Origin: Lamellibrachia satsuma
Taxonomy: Eukaryota; Annelida; Polychaeta; Sabellida; Siboglinidae
Direction: 5' to 3'
DNA length: 64,000 bases
NCBI GenBank assembly: GCA_033239005.1
Contig: BSQZ01000001.1
Span: 9,947,000 to 10,010,999 of the forward strand
The position numbers were made by a program, and so were the translations under genes. The notes beneath the pieces were generated by a model. The model ran no database searches and had not been told where the DNA came from. It saw nothing but the letters and a program-made list of their open reading frames with translations. Shown one piece after another: positions 16,201 through 27,950 of this stretch (position 1 is the stretch's first letter; the number at the start of each line of letters is the position of its first letter).

Positions 16201-19200
16201 GAGGACTTGGACCGACTGCTGTTGCTGCGACGGTGCTGCTGTCGGTCTGCTGGCTTCTTCACACACAGCAGAGGATGCATCTCTGTCAATGAATCACATA
16301 TTTTTAGTGCTCTATACACTAGGGATGTATCGAACTATTGATTGATGCATCACAATAGTCAATCTGACGTTGCAATACTATCGATAGCAAATTGAAAAGT
16401 CATAATTATCGTTGACAGTTACCGTCGATAGTACACAGAACTATCGATAGTTGGTGCAAAACAATTCAGCATGGCCGCTTGTGTCACTGTTATAATAGAA
16501 ATAAACATTTCTTCAAAATATATTTGATAATCTTATTTATTTATCGAGCTAACATCAACAATAGTCCATTAGATCAGCATCATTCACGCATCCAGCAGTT
16601 TTAAATCAACTGGCCCCAAGACCACTCGATAGCTACTATGGGTTGGGACTGCTTTCCTGGCTATTCTCTATTCCATGATACTATCATGATACTATTGCAA
16701 TAGTTACAAAACTATTGCAATTGTATAGCAATAGTAAAACTATCACCGATAGTCACGCCTACTAAACACTGTTCAACTTAATAATTGAGTGAAATATGCT
16801 AACAATAAATAAGCATTTGTGGCACATTAAATAGGACAGGTCACTTGGTCTGGATGGAAATGGGCCAACTAACAAAGAGAGCAGAGGCAGTGGAACAGCT
16901 AACAGGGAGGCTACAGGAAATGGGGAAGACCACAATTAAGATGGGGAGACTGCGTAATGAAGGATGTGAGAAAGGCGGAGGAGGATGACAAGTAGAGGGA
17001 GTAGGCTGCCAATGGGAAGAAGGGGAAAGGGATAACATCTGGGGCGGTGCAGCAGTACAAGAACTAGCCTCACCCCTTTATAAAGGGATCACTGATGAAG
17101 AACACATATCCAAGGCAACCGTCACTGTGCAACCCAATTCTAGTAGTTATAATTATATGACTAAAAAGCACAAGGGAGCAAAGAGGTGTACACATCGAGC
17201 AAAGTTGGAATGACACAGGCACACTCACCGTCTACTGGAGCATTGGGAAGGTCAACTTCAATTACAGGTTGCTGTTTTTTCTTCTTTGGTGGCGATGATG
17301 AATCTTTTGACAGTGAACTGCGTTTCTTCTCAACCGCCTCTACTGCTACTTCGTCCTTCAACAACAACAACAAATACAGTCTTCATCGCGCTAACACAAC
17401 GGTGGAGTGAGAAGAGTCATTTGAGCCTTTTCCCTGGTGGGGGGGAATTCTCACAACTGGTGATCTCTGGATACGAGTGACCGAGTGGTAAGACTAAACA
17501 GACATCGGGTTGTACAGAACATTAACCAATTGTGAATACAATATGTAAAAGTATATTTACAATATGTAATAGCATAATTACGCAATATAGTAGCACAATT
17601 ACAATTACAATGTGTAATACGACATTAAACGTAAAAGATATTGTGACTACCGTACATTTATAATTGGGACAAGAAATTCCCACTCGAAAATACTATCCAA
17701 TCAGCACTTTAGCCAATGCCTGCTGATGTCATCAGAAAGGGCTAAGTATGCACAATATTCCATTGGCAGCCACGTTTACAGGACGTTTACAGTTTGTGTG
17801 GCAAAAGTCAGAATTGTGCTCCAAATTACAAGTTATCACGGCTTTTGACCAGTGACAATGGCCAAAACTAATTACGGTAGTAACGTGTGTTGTACTGCAT
17901 TACTGGATGTGAAGGAGTTTATGCTAGAATTAGTCAATCAACGTATGAGACTAGATTTGAGACCTTCATTCACCTGTGTGTGTTGTCACAAATAAACTGT
18001 TGCTGGTTGAATAGCTCGTTCATTCAACTTGTAGAAAACATGTACTCTTACGTGTTTATCTATCACTATTATTTATTTTATTTTATCATTATACAGTTTC
18101 TATGCCCGGAATAAAAATTTGGAATATAATGTAATATAATATAAAATATAAGTATTACACAAGCAAAAGTTAATGCGAAACAAAAAAGACTAGCAACATT
18201 TATTCTGTTATTTTTATGTCCAACCAACTGGGAAAACTGGGCTATGATGGTGAGGACTGTCATTCCAACCTGGTCTCCATTGTATCCCTCTTCCAACTCA
18301 TCCATATCAGGGCTGACTGGGAGGAAGAGGAGAACTTTGGGATCATCTGCTTCCTCGTCGCTGTAACAGAACATTGTGACGAGTCTTGATGACATAAAAC
18401 ACTGGACTGCTGCAGAAATATACACACTGGAATACATAGAACATCAGTAGTACTATAGTGCACTAGTAGTACTATAGTGCATCAGTAGTACTATAGTACA
18501 CCAGTAGTACTATAGGGCACCAGTAATATTATAATGCAGCAGTAGTACTATGGTGCACCAATAGTACTATAATGCACCAGTAGTACTATGGTGGACCAAT
18601 AGTACTATAGTGCACCAGTAGTACTATAGTGCAATAGCATAGTTTATTGGAATAAGTACTGTAATGCATGGGAGTATGTCAGAGTACTGCAGTGCAATAG
18701 AATATCCCAGAACCTAGAAATATGTCAAGTACAGTATAATGTACCCACAAACCACTGAACTATGAAGTACTGCATGACACTGAACTACCACCAAACACTT
18801 CTGATATTAACTACTACCAGTACCGAAGTACCAATCAACGGCAAATTACAAGGTACCATTGGAGTACTTTAGAAGAGTAGTTTTTTTAAGTAAGAAATCA
18901 AGTAATAAAAACTGCAGTTATAAAGTACCATAAGGGTACAAACTAGTTCAGAATGTTGGAATTACGAAATGCTGAAGTGTCACTGGAACAATAATAATAA
19001 TAACACAAACATTTTATTCAAGACAAACCTTATATAATATTATACATTTTATCTTCCCAAGGGTCGTGAGTTTAAAACATAAATATGCAGAACTGCTTAA
19101 GAAAAAATTATACCAAATAAGAGCATATTTTAAAATGCAGTAATGATAGATAGCAAACATACCTGCTGAGGAAGGCTGGAATGACATCCACTGAGGTGAC

Positions 19201-22200
19201 ATCTACTTCAATATCCTCCTCTTCCGTACCTGCACAGAGAGAGAGACAGAGAACCTGTCAGCAACTGTTAGTGTCAGCAATTGGGAGCAATATTAAGCAA
19301 CTGGGAGAGTGTCACTAAAGGTTTAAGCAACTGGGAGAGACTGTCACCAAATGGGGGAGATTGTCACCAAATAGGAGAAGGTTTAAGCAACTGGGAGAGA
19401 CTGTCACCAAATGGGAGAGAGTGTCTCCAAATAGGAGAAGGTTTAAGCAACTGGGAGAGACTGTAACCAAACGGGAGAAACTGTCACCAAATGGAAGATA
19501 GTGTCACAAACTGGGATTGTTACAAGATGGGAGAGAGTGACAGCAACTGGGAGAGCCTGACACTCTGACATGTGGTCACTCTTACACTTTGTTTCCTCCA
19601 CTTCTTTGTCTTCGTCCTCGATGTCAAACTCTGACTCATGCTCCTCATACTCCACATTCTCGTCAAGCTCCTTGAAGTCCGGAGCAAAGGCACTCCAGTT
19701 TTCCTATAAGAGTGACACAACATTACTTAGCTTACTATAATCAACCTAGAGTATGCATATGTGTTATTCTACTCTTCATAGATGCATTGTATCTCGGACA
19801 CCAAACTTTCAGGGGTTTTTAGAAATTCATCCCACTTTTACCCTTTCTACAAACATTAAAATTATTCTTTGTAGTTATCACGTATAATTGTTCGCAACGC
19901 TATGCAGACAATTACATGCTATTGTCCGCAACGCCATGCATTTTTGTTCCAAATCGCTAGGCACTACTATGGCTACCAGTACTACGTCACAATTTTGAGT
20001 GTTGGATTCCAAGATGTTGACTGGCAGACCAAGACATAAATGGATATTTATGTGATAATGTTGCGTATCCTAATTTTTTTTAATAATTGTTATCATGACA
20101 ACTACAAAATTATCACATCTGGTGGATGGTATATTTGGTAGGGTGTGGATCAAATTATGTTACTAAGACTAGTTTTCCTGCATCAAACAAACAGTTTCTA
20201 AGGTTGCCATGCAGAGCTACAGACACAAGTAAGGCAAGTGGACAAGGAAACTATAGGCAACCATATTTCATTTACATGTGGCCCGCCCTGGTCAGATATC
20301 ACATTTCTTATTGTTTGATCTACAGAGAGACCCAGAACTTACCACTTGATTTTGTGCCCACACTGACACTATGCCGTTTGATATAGATGCGATGATCGGT
20401 CTCACAGGATGCCACTGGGAAATGTATAGAACCATAAATGTAGTAAAACACGATTCACATTTATTATCTTTGAATAGATCAATGTTCTGGTTTCTTGGAA
20501 TGTCAGTTTTGACATAGTTTTTACCTCTCAAGAAACCGTGGTTCTCTCTTCGAATATTTTGACCATTAAAAATCAATCATACATTAAATAACATAAATAA
20601 CAAATAAATAAAATTTCAAAATCACTTGTTTAGTCTTCGTTGCGACTGTTATTGCTTTAACTTGTTGATAAAAAAAGATAAACGGTGGTCATCAATTCTC
20701 ATTAAATGATGATATAACACTGCCACATTGCCAGTAATCGAGTGAGCAGTGACCTACCACAAGGTCCAGTAGCATCTCTCCCTTCGTTCCGTGCAAGATC
20801 TTCACCAGGTTGCCGATGCTCTTCTCCCAGATGTAGAGGGAGTGTTGGCGGGCTGAGCCAGCTGCCACGTATTCCCCATCCCCGGAGAAGCAGCATTTCT
20901 TCCACAGTGATCTGCAGAACCGCCCAGTTAAGTACGTCATTCAATTTTATCATCATAAACTTTATAACTTACCGATTTGTCAAAACGAAATTGAATGGCT
21001 TACATTATAATATCGCCTATCTGCAACGATAAGCTTAGCACTTACATAAATTTATTATAACATATTTACTGTACTGTACCTGTATAATCAAGGATGGCCA
21101 TAGACTAGCTAAATACACATACAGGCCCTACAAACTATGCAGTGTGGTGAAAGATGTAGACTTACTTGTTGACAAGATCTTGTAGTTTCTGGACTGGTTC
21201 CGGTTCACCGCCCTTGCCACATGCCAACACCTCTCCACTCTCATAGACACGGATCACACGATCCGCCGAGTTCACCAGGAAACAGCTGCAAATTTGTTGT
21301 ATTTCTGTCTTGCTTTAAATGATTTCAGACTTAACAAGATTGCCATACAACACAAAACAACTAAAGCCATTGGCATATTGAGAGTCCAACATTACTATTC
21401 ATCTATGTGTTTGAAGTTTGTTACGTTTATCATTATGTTTATCATATTAAGTTGAACATTCTATATGGGCCTTTCAAATGCAAGTGCATCTAAACATGCT
21501 TACTTTCCTCGACGTGCAAACTCTATGGACTTGATGGCCGTTGTGTTGGAAGTGCCAGTGGTCACTCTGAATGAAGCGGCCACTTTCATTGTGTCTGTCT
21601 CATATACCAACATCTATGAACAGATGAGTCCAAGAACGGTCAGTGCTGGTCACACAAACATACAGTTAAAGGGATTGTTTTGTTTTAGCCGCATCAAACT
21701 AATAATTGTTATCCCAATAGCAATTACCATCCCCATTTTTACAAAATATGTCTTTCTAAATGAAACATCTAAATATGTGATCAAAAGACAGTACCACAAC
21801 AATATTAGCTATTTCTAAACAAACGCACATATTTTAGACCAGGGGTCGGCAACCTGCAACCTGCCGGCCAACTGCGGCCCGCGAAGCTATTTCATGCGGC
21901 CTGTGGACTGACAGCAAGATTGTGCATAATACAGCATGCACACACCATGTGGATATATAAAAAAAACAGTACGTCCCATCTAGACTTTCGTAGATAGATC
22001 ACATAGTACAACTCGATTATACTATTTCAATGTTATGAACATATCTAATATGTTTTTTTCCCTTTAAGTCTAATCAATTAACTTTTGCATGTATGCAGAC
22101 ATGAATGTGCTATCTTTTCGTGTTTAACCAACACAGTGTTGATTTGAACATCATTCGTCACCTGCTAAATGGCAAACAGAGTTATGTGCTGATAGAAAAG

Positions 22201-25200
22201 TTTTGAGACAATGCAGGTGCAAGGGTGAAGCATTTCAGGGACCAAAGTTTCATCCACCAGGAAAGCAGAATGCAATGGGAGTCGTCTTGAAGACGTGGTC
22301 TAAACAACAGGTAGTTCATGCACATCCTGGTCAAGGTAATTTTGCAGTCTCATGAAAGCCTGTACAACATCGAAATACATTGGCTAGGTTGAGCTGCCAT
22401 GTTGTGCCATGTGTACGAGCTGAGAGCCTGAGACATGAGATTAGTGTGTTCATGGAGAAGAAGGGTGCAGAAATACCGGAATTTGCTGACCCCATATCGA
22501 CATACGATTTTGCATTTCTAGTCGACATCATGGAGCACTTCAATCTGAACGTCCAACTCTAGGGACGAGAGTACCTAATCAATGAAGCCTTCCAGTTTGT
22601 CTCCGCTTTCAAGCCAAAGTTGCGACTGAGGGAGGCACAACTACAGAATGCAAATTAAGGGCACCCCCTGAGACTGCTGGAAATCAAACCAGTAGTCCAG
22701 AAACGTACGCCTTCGTAGCATTCATTGTACTGCTGAGACGGGAGTTTGCTGACTGATTAACTGATCCCAGGGCTTGCAGCAGGGAGTGGAACATGAACTT
22801 CGTGAAATGTAAACCATGAACACAGACAGACACTTGGATGGCACACTGATGTGGGATACTTGGTGGTGCAGCAACAGCACATTCAAAAAGGTTGCTGACA
22901 TCTCTTGTAGACCAACACTTATGTTAGGTGTTGGGCATCGTCATACTTAAAAATCCCATCCCTTTGTTGTTTCTGTTGCAATCTGATCATTATCAGCCAT
23001 GGAATATCATGACACTGAATTCAATACAAACAAGATTGGACATTTGTAATCAGTTATAGCATTTAATGTAGTAGATTTGACATTTGTCTTATTTATTATC
23101 ATTGATGATTTATTATCACTAATTATTATTAAAAATATGAAAAATTTCTCATTGAATACCCACTTTGTAGACAAACACACATGAATGTGATACATGTATA
23201 ATTTCATCACCTGCGTGTCATTGGGCTTTGACATAATTTCACCCCCAACGGTTCAGTTTTAAAATGAATTCTCAATGACACCGACAAAAGACCCACTTAT
23301 TCACTTACCATTCCCTTAGAGTTGCCCGTGTAAATGTTCTGCCCCCTTCTGTCAAATGATGCCACTACATTAAGGTCATTCTAAAACAAAAACATCAAGG
23401 CTCGTTCAGCACAACAAAGCTTCTGTAAGACATTCACATTTAAATATAAAACATATTTTGAAAGACGATGGGAATGGAGAGACATGTCCACTCTTCCTTT
23501 GGACAGGCGATGGTCATTTAATACTACGTAGACGTGAGTACAAGTATGGTCAGTTCAAAACCCCAAGTACAACATTGTACTTACATGGAAGATGAAGATG
23601 TTTTAAATACCAAAAATGTGTTTCCACCATATTCTTACAGCTTTGTGTGTTTACCATCCATAAAGTTAACTATTATAACAATTACACACATCTAAATAAC
23701 TTTTATTCATGCCTCTTTCAGGAAATAAATCCCGTTTTTACATTTTTGGCGGTTGTTTTCTCAAAAACATATTTTTTTTTAATTTGGAAGAAGGATACCT
23801 CTAGAATTAATTGTGCTAGCCAAATGAGGTTTTAAGCGTTGTATTCAGCTGATTGTTTTCTACACAACTGGTGAAAAAACAAATCAAAAGTTGGAAAGAC
23901 TGACCTCTTCATCAAGAGGAACCTGTTGGTGATGGCCGTCGATTGTCATCAAGACAGTCGGATGTTTCATAGGACACACCAGTAACTTGGTGCTGAAACA
24001 CGAACAACCACTGAACACTGCAGACAAGGAATAACAGCGTTAGGTAACAGGATGGATGAAATGAAATATAATCACAAAGGTCTTGCTGTATTCTGTTTGC
24101 AGATCCATTGGAAAAATAGTTGATCATTTCATGTACAGTTGTGGCACAAATGTTTTAGTAATATATAGGATTAACGTAATAGTAACAGAAGCAGTGATAG
24201 CAACCTTATTTTATTTATTTATTTCTGTTCAACAGGCATCAGTTGAACACACATCTATAACACAACAGAAGATCCACAACAGAGTGGGAAAGGCTCAAGA
24301 TAAATTTAGTTGCATTATGAAAGAACCTGACTAAAAATAATGTAACCAATAATGCTTTGCCATGAAATAAGAACAGAGTTGCTCATACGCCACAGGCAAG
24401 CAGCAAAAGGAGAAGACGACCACAATGACATTTTGTCTTTAAAACTACATTATTTTAAATGCAACACTGACCACTGCTGAAACATTGCATGCGCTGTTGT
24501 GTAAAATAGACATCTCACTATTTCAAGTGAAAGTGCACTTACGAATCGCGGGGATGAAACTGCGCTTTGATGACAGGAGATGGAAATCTGAAGGTCTTGT
24601 CACATTCACCTGTCTCAACATCCCATATGGACACAGTGTTGTCTGTTGCTGTACTGAGAAGCTTGCGGCCATTTCTGTTCCAACTGCAATGAAACAACCA
24701 GTGGAATGTAGTAAGTTACTGACGACTGCCTCAGCAAGTCAGCGTGGACTTTCCATGCAAAATTATATCACAAAAGACGTGCCGTGTTAGACAACCTTGT
24801 CCTCCCTGTAGACACAGGTCACACAGTCCCCAGACATTGCCTCGGATCAATTAAATAAGATATACATATAATTTAGGGCTATAGTTTAACTAACTACATC
24901 ATGAACAATGTTCCTTGTTAATGATTTCGATGTCCCATAATTCAAGGTTAATTTTTTTTAGGGGGCTATTCTTAAGTTATTTTTTAAAGACCCCATGAAA
25001 TTGTCTACAAGCCTACTTTTAGGTCAAGGTGGGTTACTTTTTGAAGTGTAAAGCACTTTGAACAGTCCCAAGTACTAGATACCGTGCTATATAAGAACAT
25101 ACCTTTTTTATTGTTAATGTTTGCTTTGTTAATGTTTGCTTTGTACAGTGTCTGAGGAATACTGAACACATATTTCTAATATATAATTTTTTTATATTTC

Positions 25201-27950
25201 TAATGCACCCAAAAAATATTCACTTGGTTTAAGCATAATGACCTTATTCGCATATCTGTTCTATGTCTACAAATTAATATAAAATATTAACGTGAAACAA
25301 AAGGTTGTGGGGCTATGCACCTAAGAAAGGTTTTCATACTACTGTAAACCATTGGCATGATATTATTGATTGTAGTTGCAAATGGTTATATTTTAGTTAC
25401 TCTTACAGGTGCATAATCCCCAAACTATGACTTCTGTTTCCCTTTAATTGTGCAGTGTACCTGAGAGAACACACAGGGTGAACATGGGCACTAATGATGC
25501 TTGCGATTCCCCGGGTAAGGAAGTCCCAGATTGCGATTCGCCCATCATTGCAGCCAACGGCGAGTAGTGTCCCTCTTCTGTTGAAGGCACATGTGATGGC
25601 TATGCTAACACAGTCAAGGGTTCCATCTATGTCCTGCAAATATCACAAAACAATAGTTCTGATTCATGTGGATGACAAGTCCTGCCTGCGTATGGCAGAT
25701 CGGATCGCAGGATTCTTGTGTTTCCTCATTGATCAGATCATCATCTAACAATAATTCGAGCGTTCCAGTTGTTTACGGTGCTTCAAAGTTTTATAAAATT
25801 GCCTGGTTGGACCAGAATTTTGTCCAGGCGGTTTTTAAATGAATTTTGCCTGTACGACTGTTTCAGGGAGGGAATTCCTAGGCTCAGTCACTCCGAGAGG
25901 AAAAGCATTTTTTCTTATATTTATATTTGATCTTTGGGTAAAAATGTTAGCATGTGACCTTTATTCCCTGTCATGAAAGATGCTTCATCCCATTTTAAAA
26001 GTAAAGTTTCGGTGAGGATTCATTGTTATATAAATTTTGCATAATTTAAAAAACTTCAATCATATCTCCTCGTAAATATGTATATGCTAATGAGGGTAGT
26101 TTCAGTAAGCTTAGTCTTTCTTCAAGTTAGGTTACTCATGCCTGGTAATTCTTTGGTTGCTCTTCTTTGTACGTTTTCTATTGCAATAGTGTGTTCTTAC
26201 TTGTATGGATACATTTTCTTGTAAGGGTAATTTCACATTGTTTATACATTTTCAGGTCATGATGTTTCATAACATTTCAGCTTAGGGCACAATAAAATGT
26301 CACGAACTGAATATATATAAACAAAGTTCAAATTCCACCTGTATGACTTCACCTAGTAATGACAGTTGATTTGTGCGTATATTGGTTTTCTTTGATGACA
26401 CTACCAGGGTGTGGAATACGTAGTAGGTGGCACTGCTATGTCTAAAAGAATTCCACATAAACCCAATGACAGTGTTACAACATGGCGAGTGCAGGTCGCA
26501 ATCAAAAAAGCCTGTGCATCCCCATTGCCTTGGGTTCAATCATGGATATATGATTTTATATTGTTATAGAATTTTCATAATTATTGTATAAATTAACACA
26601 TGTATGCATGCTTTATAAAAAAATAATAAAACTCCATCTGGATTTCTGATTACAATCTTGCTTTATGTTTAGTCATTATGACCAGTTCAGTTTAACTTGT
26701 CAAATTTTAATTGTTTTTAATTTATAATGTATTAGTACTTTATCCAGTCATTAAATATTATTCAAGAAATGTCAATGTTCAGATGGTTAAATAAACAAGG
26801 AATTACTTAACTATTAAAATGGCAATTTGTGAATTAATACATAAAAAAACAAATTAAAATAAAACAAATAAATGTGATTTGTGACATATCATCCACACAC
26901 CTACTGTACCACACGCGCATGCACATAATATGAATTAACCCTCTGTAACCATTACATCTCATAAAAAGGGCCGGGTTTATAAGTACGATATATAAATAAA
27001 TATATATATATAAATTTCATATTAATAATGATTAACGTTAAATTATAACGTCAAAGTGGCATAAACACTCTTGTTTCTGTTTCACAACACGAGACCGAGA
27101 GCACTCCCCATACAGGCCGACATCACTAGCGACCAGGCCAAGATCACCAAAATATGCTGAGTTCACTAAGGTCAAAATCACGAAAGGCCGAGATCACTAT
27201 GAACTGCACATAATGATAATAAGCAATGTTTAAAACGGACAGATAGTCCGCAAAGAGTGCCACGCACGAACAACAAAAACTTAAAAATAAATTTGTGACA
27301 AATCGTCCAAGTGTTTTGGGACATACCACTCCAAATTTATGACATCGTCTAGGACATATGTGACATAACGTCCATACTAGCATGTAAAGATGCAACAATT
27401 AAAGAGGGAGCTGACAACAGGTAAAGTCATGAATGCCTTCGACCGGTGTATGCCACTGTACGGACATGTCTTATACAACATGTTGTAGGGTCGAAAAATC
27501 TGCTTAATGTGCAAATGTGTCATAAAACGTAATATTTTTTAAAAGAACTTGTGCGCAGTAAATTACTAAAATCTAAAATTAATGGACAGTTCTTGAATTT
27601 TGTTCCTGCATGAAACGATGTGGAATTTATTGCATTGCCATTGGGATATAAAATGAGGTACCGGTAATAATTTAGGCCAATTAAATAAAGGATTACCAAG
27701 TTTTGATCACAAAGGTAAATTAAACAAATCCAGATCTTAATTATGTGTTTGTTTTGTGATCGAGACGTAGAATGGGCGATAATACAAAACAGAGAGACGG
27801 CTACACTTACCTCCGGAAAATTTTGGCCAAAGGACTCTGGAACAAAAATAAAACACACACATTACATCTTCAAATAACTACAACAGACAAGGCACAAACA
27901 CGGTGGCATTAGTTGCATCAACATAGCTTACCTAACAGCTCCAAATTCAT
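8063..27950 (-). CDS. RBBP5: RBBP5, WD40 subunit of COMPASS/MLL H3K4 methyltransferase
   Basis: Sixteen minus-strand exons give a continuous 549 aa frame, close to the 538 aa of human RBBP5: 27950-27932, 27836-27811, 25633-25461, 24683-24543, 23992-23905, 23380-23309, 21613-21504, 21285-21166, 20911-20758, 20414-20343, 19703-19586, 19229-19163, 18360-18270, 17355-17229, 16282-16082 and 8133-8063. All have GT-AG borders and compatible phases. The protein starts [15 protein letters not shown] and keeps near-identical family blocks such as [40 protein letters not shown] and [12 protein letters not shown]. The N-terminal WD40 propeller is followed by the acidic hinge and a basic PPKKKK segment. 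In the known complex RBBP5 joins WDR5, ASH2L, DPY30 and a SET-domain MLL protein to methylate H3K4 in the nucleus. Orthology is very secure; only the last exon is doubtful. Confidence 0.96.
8395..8482. repeat. 17-bp tandem repeat
   Basis: Five copies of TGCTCCATTAACACACA, one with TTAG in place of TTAA. Confidence 0.95.
10210..10270. repeat. (TG)n / (GTGTGC)n microsatellite
   Basis: About 30 bp of pure TG, then GCATGTGTGTGCGTGTGCAT-type variants. Confidence 0.95.
10895..11190. repeat. Minisatellite, ~41-43 bp unit
   Basis: Seven copies of a unit made of CACATACACAGTGGAAGACA and GGGGAGGAGTACTACACACCA. It sits inside the LINE endonuclease region. Confidence 0.95.
12535..12756. repeat. 25-bp tandem repeat inside LINE RT
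   Basis: Nine near-identical copies of a unit reading CTTAAACTAGCTGACACAAA then CAATA. It starts from LINE coding sequence (KLADTNN), so it is a local expansion of RT sequence. Confidence 0.95.
13752..13990. repeat. ~22-bp tandem repeat at LINE 3' end
   Basis: Repeats of TACCAAGTAAGTATACTAAG plus TA, directly downstream of the LINE C-terminal codons. This is probably an expanded 3' tail. Confidence 0.93.
15055..15105. repeat. ATGC-type microsatellite
   Basis: Short tandem of CATG/GCATGC words followed by TGCGTGCGTGCATGCATGCG. Confidence 0.85.
15531..15600 (-). repeat. Dispersed repeat family 2, copy a
   Basis: In reverse complement: AACTAACCATGTGCAACTA, AGATCAAGAATATCACG and CCAGTGGTTTACTCAGAATG. 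Shared with 25335-25400 and 41061-41135. Confidence 0.7.
15598..15603 (-). terminator. Possible poly(A) signal for an alternative RBBP5 3' end
   Basis: The plus strand reads TTTATT, which is AATAAA on the minus strand, about 330 bp past the stop reached if exon 15 is not spliced. It lies at the edge of a dispersed repeat, so it may be fortuitous. Confidence 0.3.
16082..19703 (-). CDS. RBBP5: RBBP5 exons 11-15: acidic hinge and C-terminal tail
   Basis: Exon 11 (19703-19586) encodes [20 protein letters not shown] and [12 protein letters not shown], the segment that in the family engages ASH2L/WDR5. Exon 12 (19229-19163) encodes [18 protein letters not shown]. Exon 13 (18360-18270) encodes [20 protein letters not shown]. 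Exon 14 (17355-17229) carries [20 protein letters not shown]. Exon 15 (16282-16082) begins [13 protein letters not shown], matching the conserved 'DEVHPLLGVK' region, then becomes Ser/Arg/His-rich ([15 protein letters not shown]). That SR-like tail differs from the lysine/glycine-rich human tail. The exon 11 donor is read as AAGT|GTAAGA because only that choice keeps frame with exon 12. Confidence 0.92.
16320..16761. mobile_element. Non-autonomous hAT element (MITE), 442 bp, with 8-bp TSD
   Basis: The left end TAGGGATGTATCGA and the reverse-complemented right end TAGGCGTGACTATCG form short imperfect terminal inverted repeats. The flanks CTATACAC (16312-16319) and CTAAACAC (16762-16769) match at 7 of 8 positions, as expected for a hAT target-site duplication. 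The interior is full of CTATCGATAG-type palindromes and has no transposase. It lies between RBBP5 exons 15 and 14. Confidence 0.75.
18425..18650. repeat. ~20-bp minisatellite
   Basis: About ten diverged copies of AGTAGTACTATAGTGCACC, in the RBBP5 intron after exon 12. Confidence 0.92.
19262..19556. repeat. Tandem AACTGGGAGAG / CACCAAATGGGAGA repeats
   Basis: Alternating AAGCAACTGGGAGAGACTGT and CACCAAATGGGAGAGAGTGT words, in a higher-order period of about 60 bp. It lies in the RBBP5 intron between exons 11 and 12. Confidence 0.88.
20343..25633 (-). CDS. RBBP5: RBBP5 exons 3-10: WD40 propeller
   Basis: Exon 3 (25633-25461) encodes blade 1, including DGTLDC and the [11 protein letters not shown] end. 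Exon 4 (24683-24543) has [19 protein letters not shown] and [16 protein letters not shown]. Exon 5 (23992-23905) has [15 protein letters not shown]. Exon 6 (23380-23309) has [20 protein letters not shown]. Exon 7 (21613-21504) has [20 protein letters not shown]. Exon 8 (21285-21166) has [17 protein letters not shown] and the [12 protein letters not shown] stretch. Exon 9 (20911-20758) has [20 protein letters not shown]. Exon 10 (20414-20343) ends [12 protein letters not shown]. Phases are 0/2/2/0/0/2/2/0/0 across the joins. The intron between exons 6 and 7 carries the hAT remnant described separately. Confidence 0.96.
21331..21396 (-). repeat. Dispersed repeat family 1 (TTGTTGGACTCTCGATAA), copy a
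   Basis: A diverged copy in reverse orientation; AACAAGATTGCCAT and GAGAGTCCAACATT are kept. See also 31401, 42561 and 56341. Confidence 0.6.
21839..22912 (+). mobile_element. Decayed hAT (ZBED/GTF2IRD2-like) transposon
   Basis: The left end CAGGGGTCGGCAACCTGC is a typical hAT terminus. Inside, a plus-strand frame at 22380-22562 encodes [19 protein letters not shown] and [18 protein letters not shown], close in pattern to hAT transposases of the ZBED/GTF2IRD2 type. The flanking codons continue this ([20 protein letters not shown]) after an in-frame stop. The right end is less clear: GGTTGCTGACATCTCTTG at about 22893-22910 is a possible degraded terminus, with TAGACC near both ends. It sits in the RBBP5 intron between exons 7 and 6. 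Confidence 0.75.
25015..25112 (+). mobile_element. SINE 3'-tail fragment
   Basis: GAAGTGTAAAGCACTTTGAA, then a short spacer and ACTAGATACCGTGCTATATA, matches the 3' part of the tRNA-SINE at 43208-43525. The tRNA head is missing. Confidence 0.65.
25335..25400 (-). repeat. Dispersed repeat family 2, copy b
   Basis: In reverse complement it reads TAACCATTTGCAACTACAAT, then CAATAATATCATGCCAATGG. It lies just outside RBBP5 exon 3. Confidence 0.65.
25745..26200 (-). mobile_element. LINE reverse-transcriptase C-terminal fragment
   Basis: Minus-strand translation with stops gives [18 protein letters not shown], then [20 protein letters not shown], the usual CR1-like RT tail ('QRRATK...LKRL...RGDMIE'). 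It lies in the RBBP5 intron between exons 3 and 2. Confidence 0.75.
26860..27420. other. Intron with recurrent TGTGACATATC / GACAAATCGTCC words
   Basis: TTTGTGACATATCATCC (about 26878), TTTGTGACAAATCGTCC (about 27293) and ATGTGACATAACGTCC (about 27357) recur, with GAC-ATCAC words between. This may be an old transposon, but I found no clear termini. Confidence 0.35.
27811..27950 (-). CDS. RBBP5: RBBP5 exons 1-2 (19 bp and 26 bp micro-exons)
   Basis: Exon 1 (27950-27932) encodes only M-N-L-E-L-L plus one base before GTAAGC. Exon 2 (27836-27811) sits between TTCCAG| and |GTAAG and adds ESFGQNFPE. Together they restore the conserved RBBP5 N-terminus and join exon 3 in phase 0. Both are too short for ORF scanning to find. 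Confidence 0.93.
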
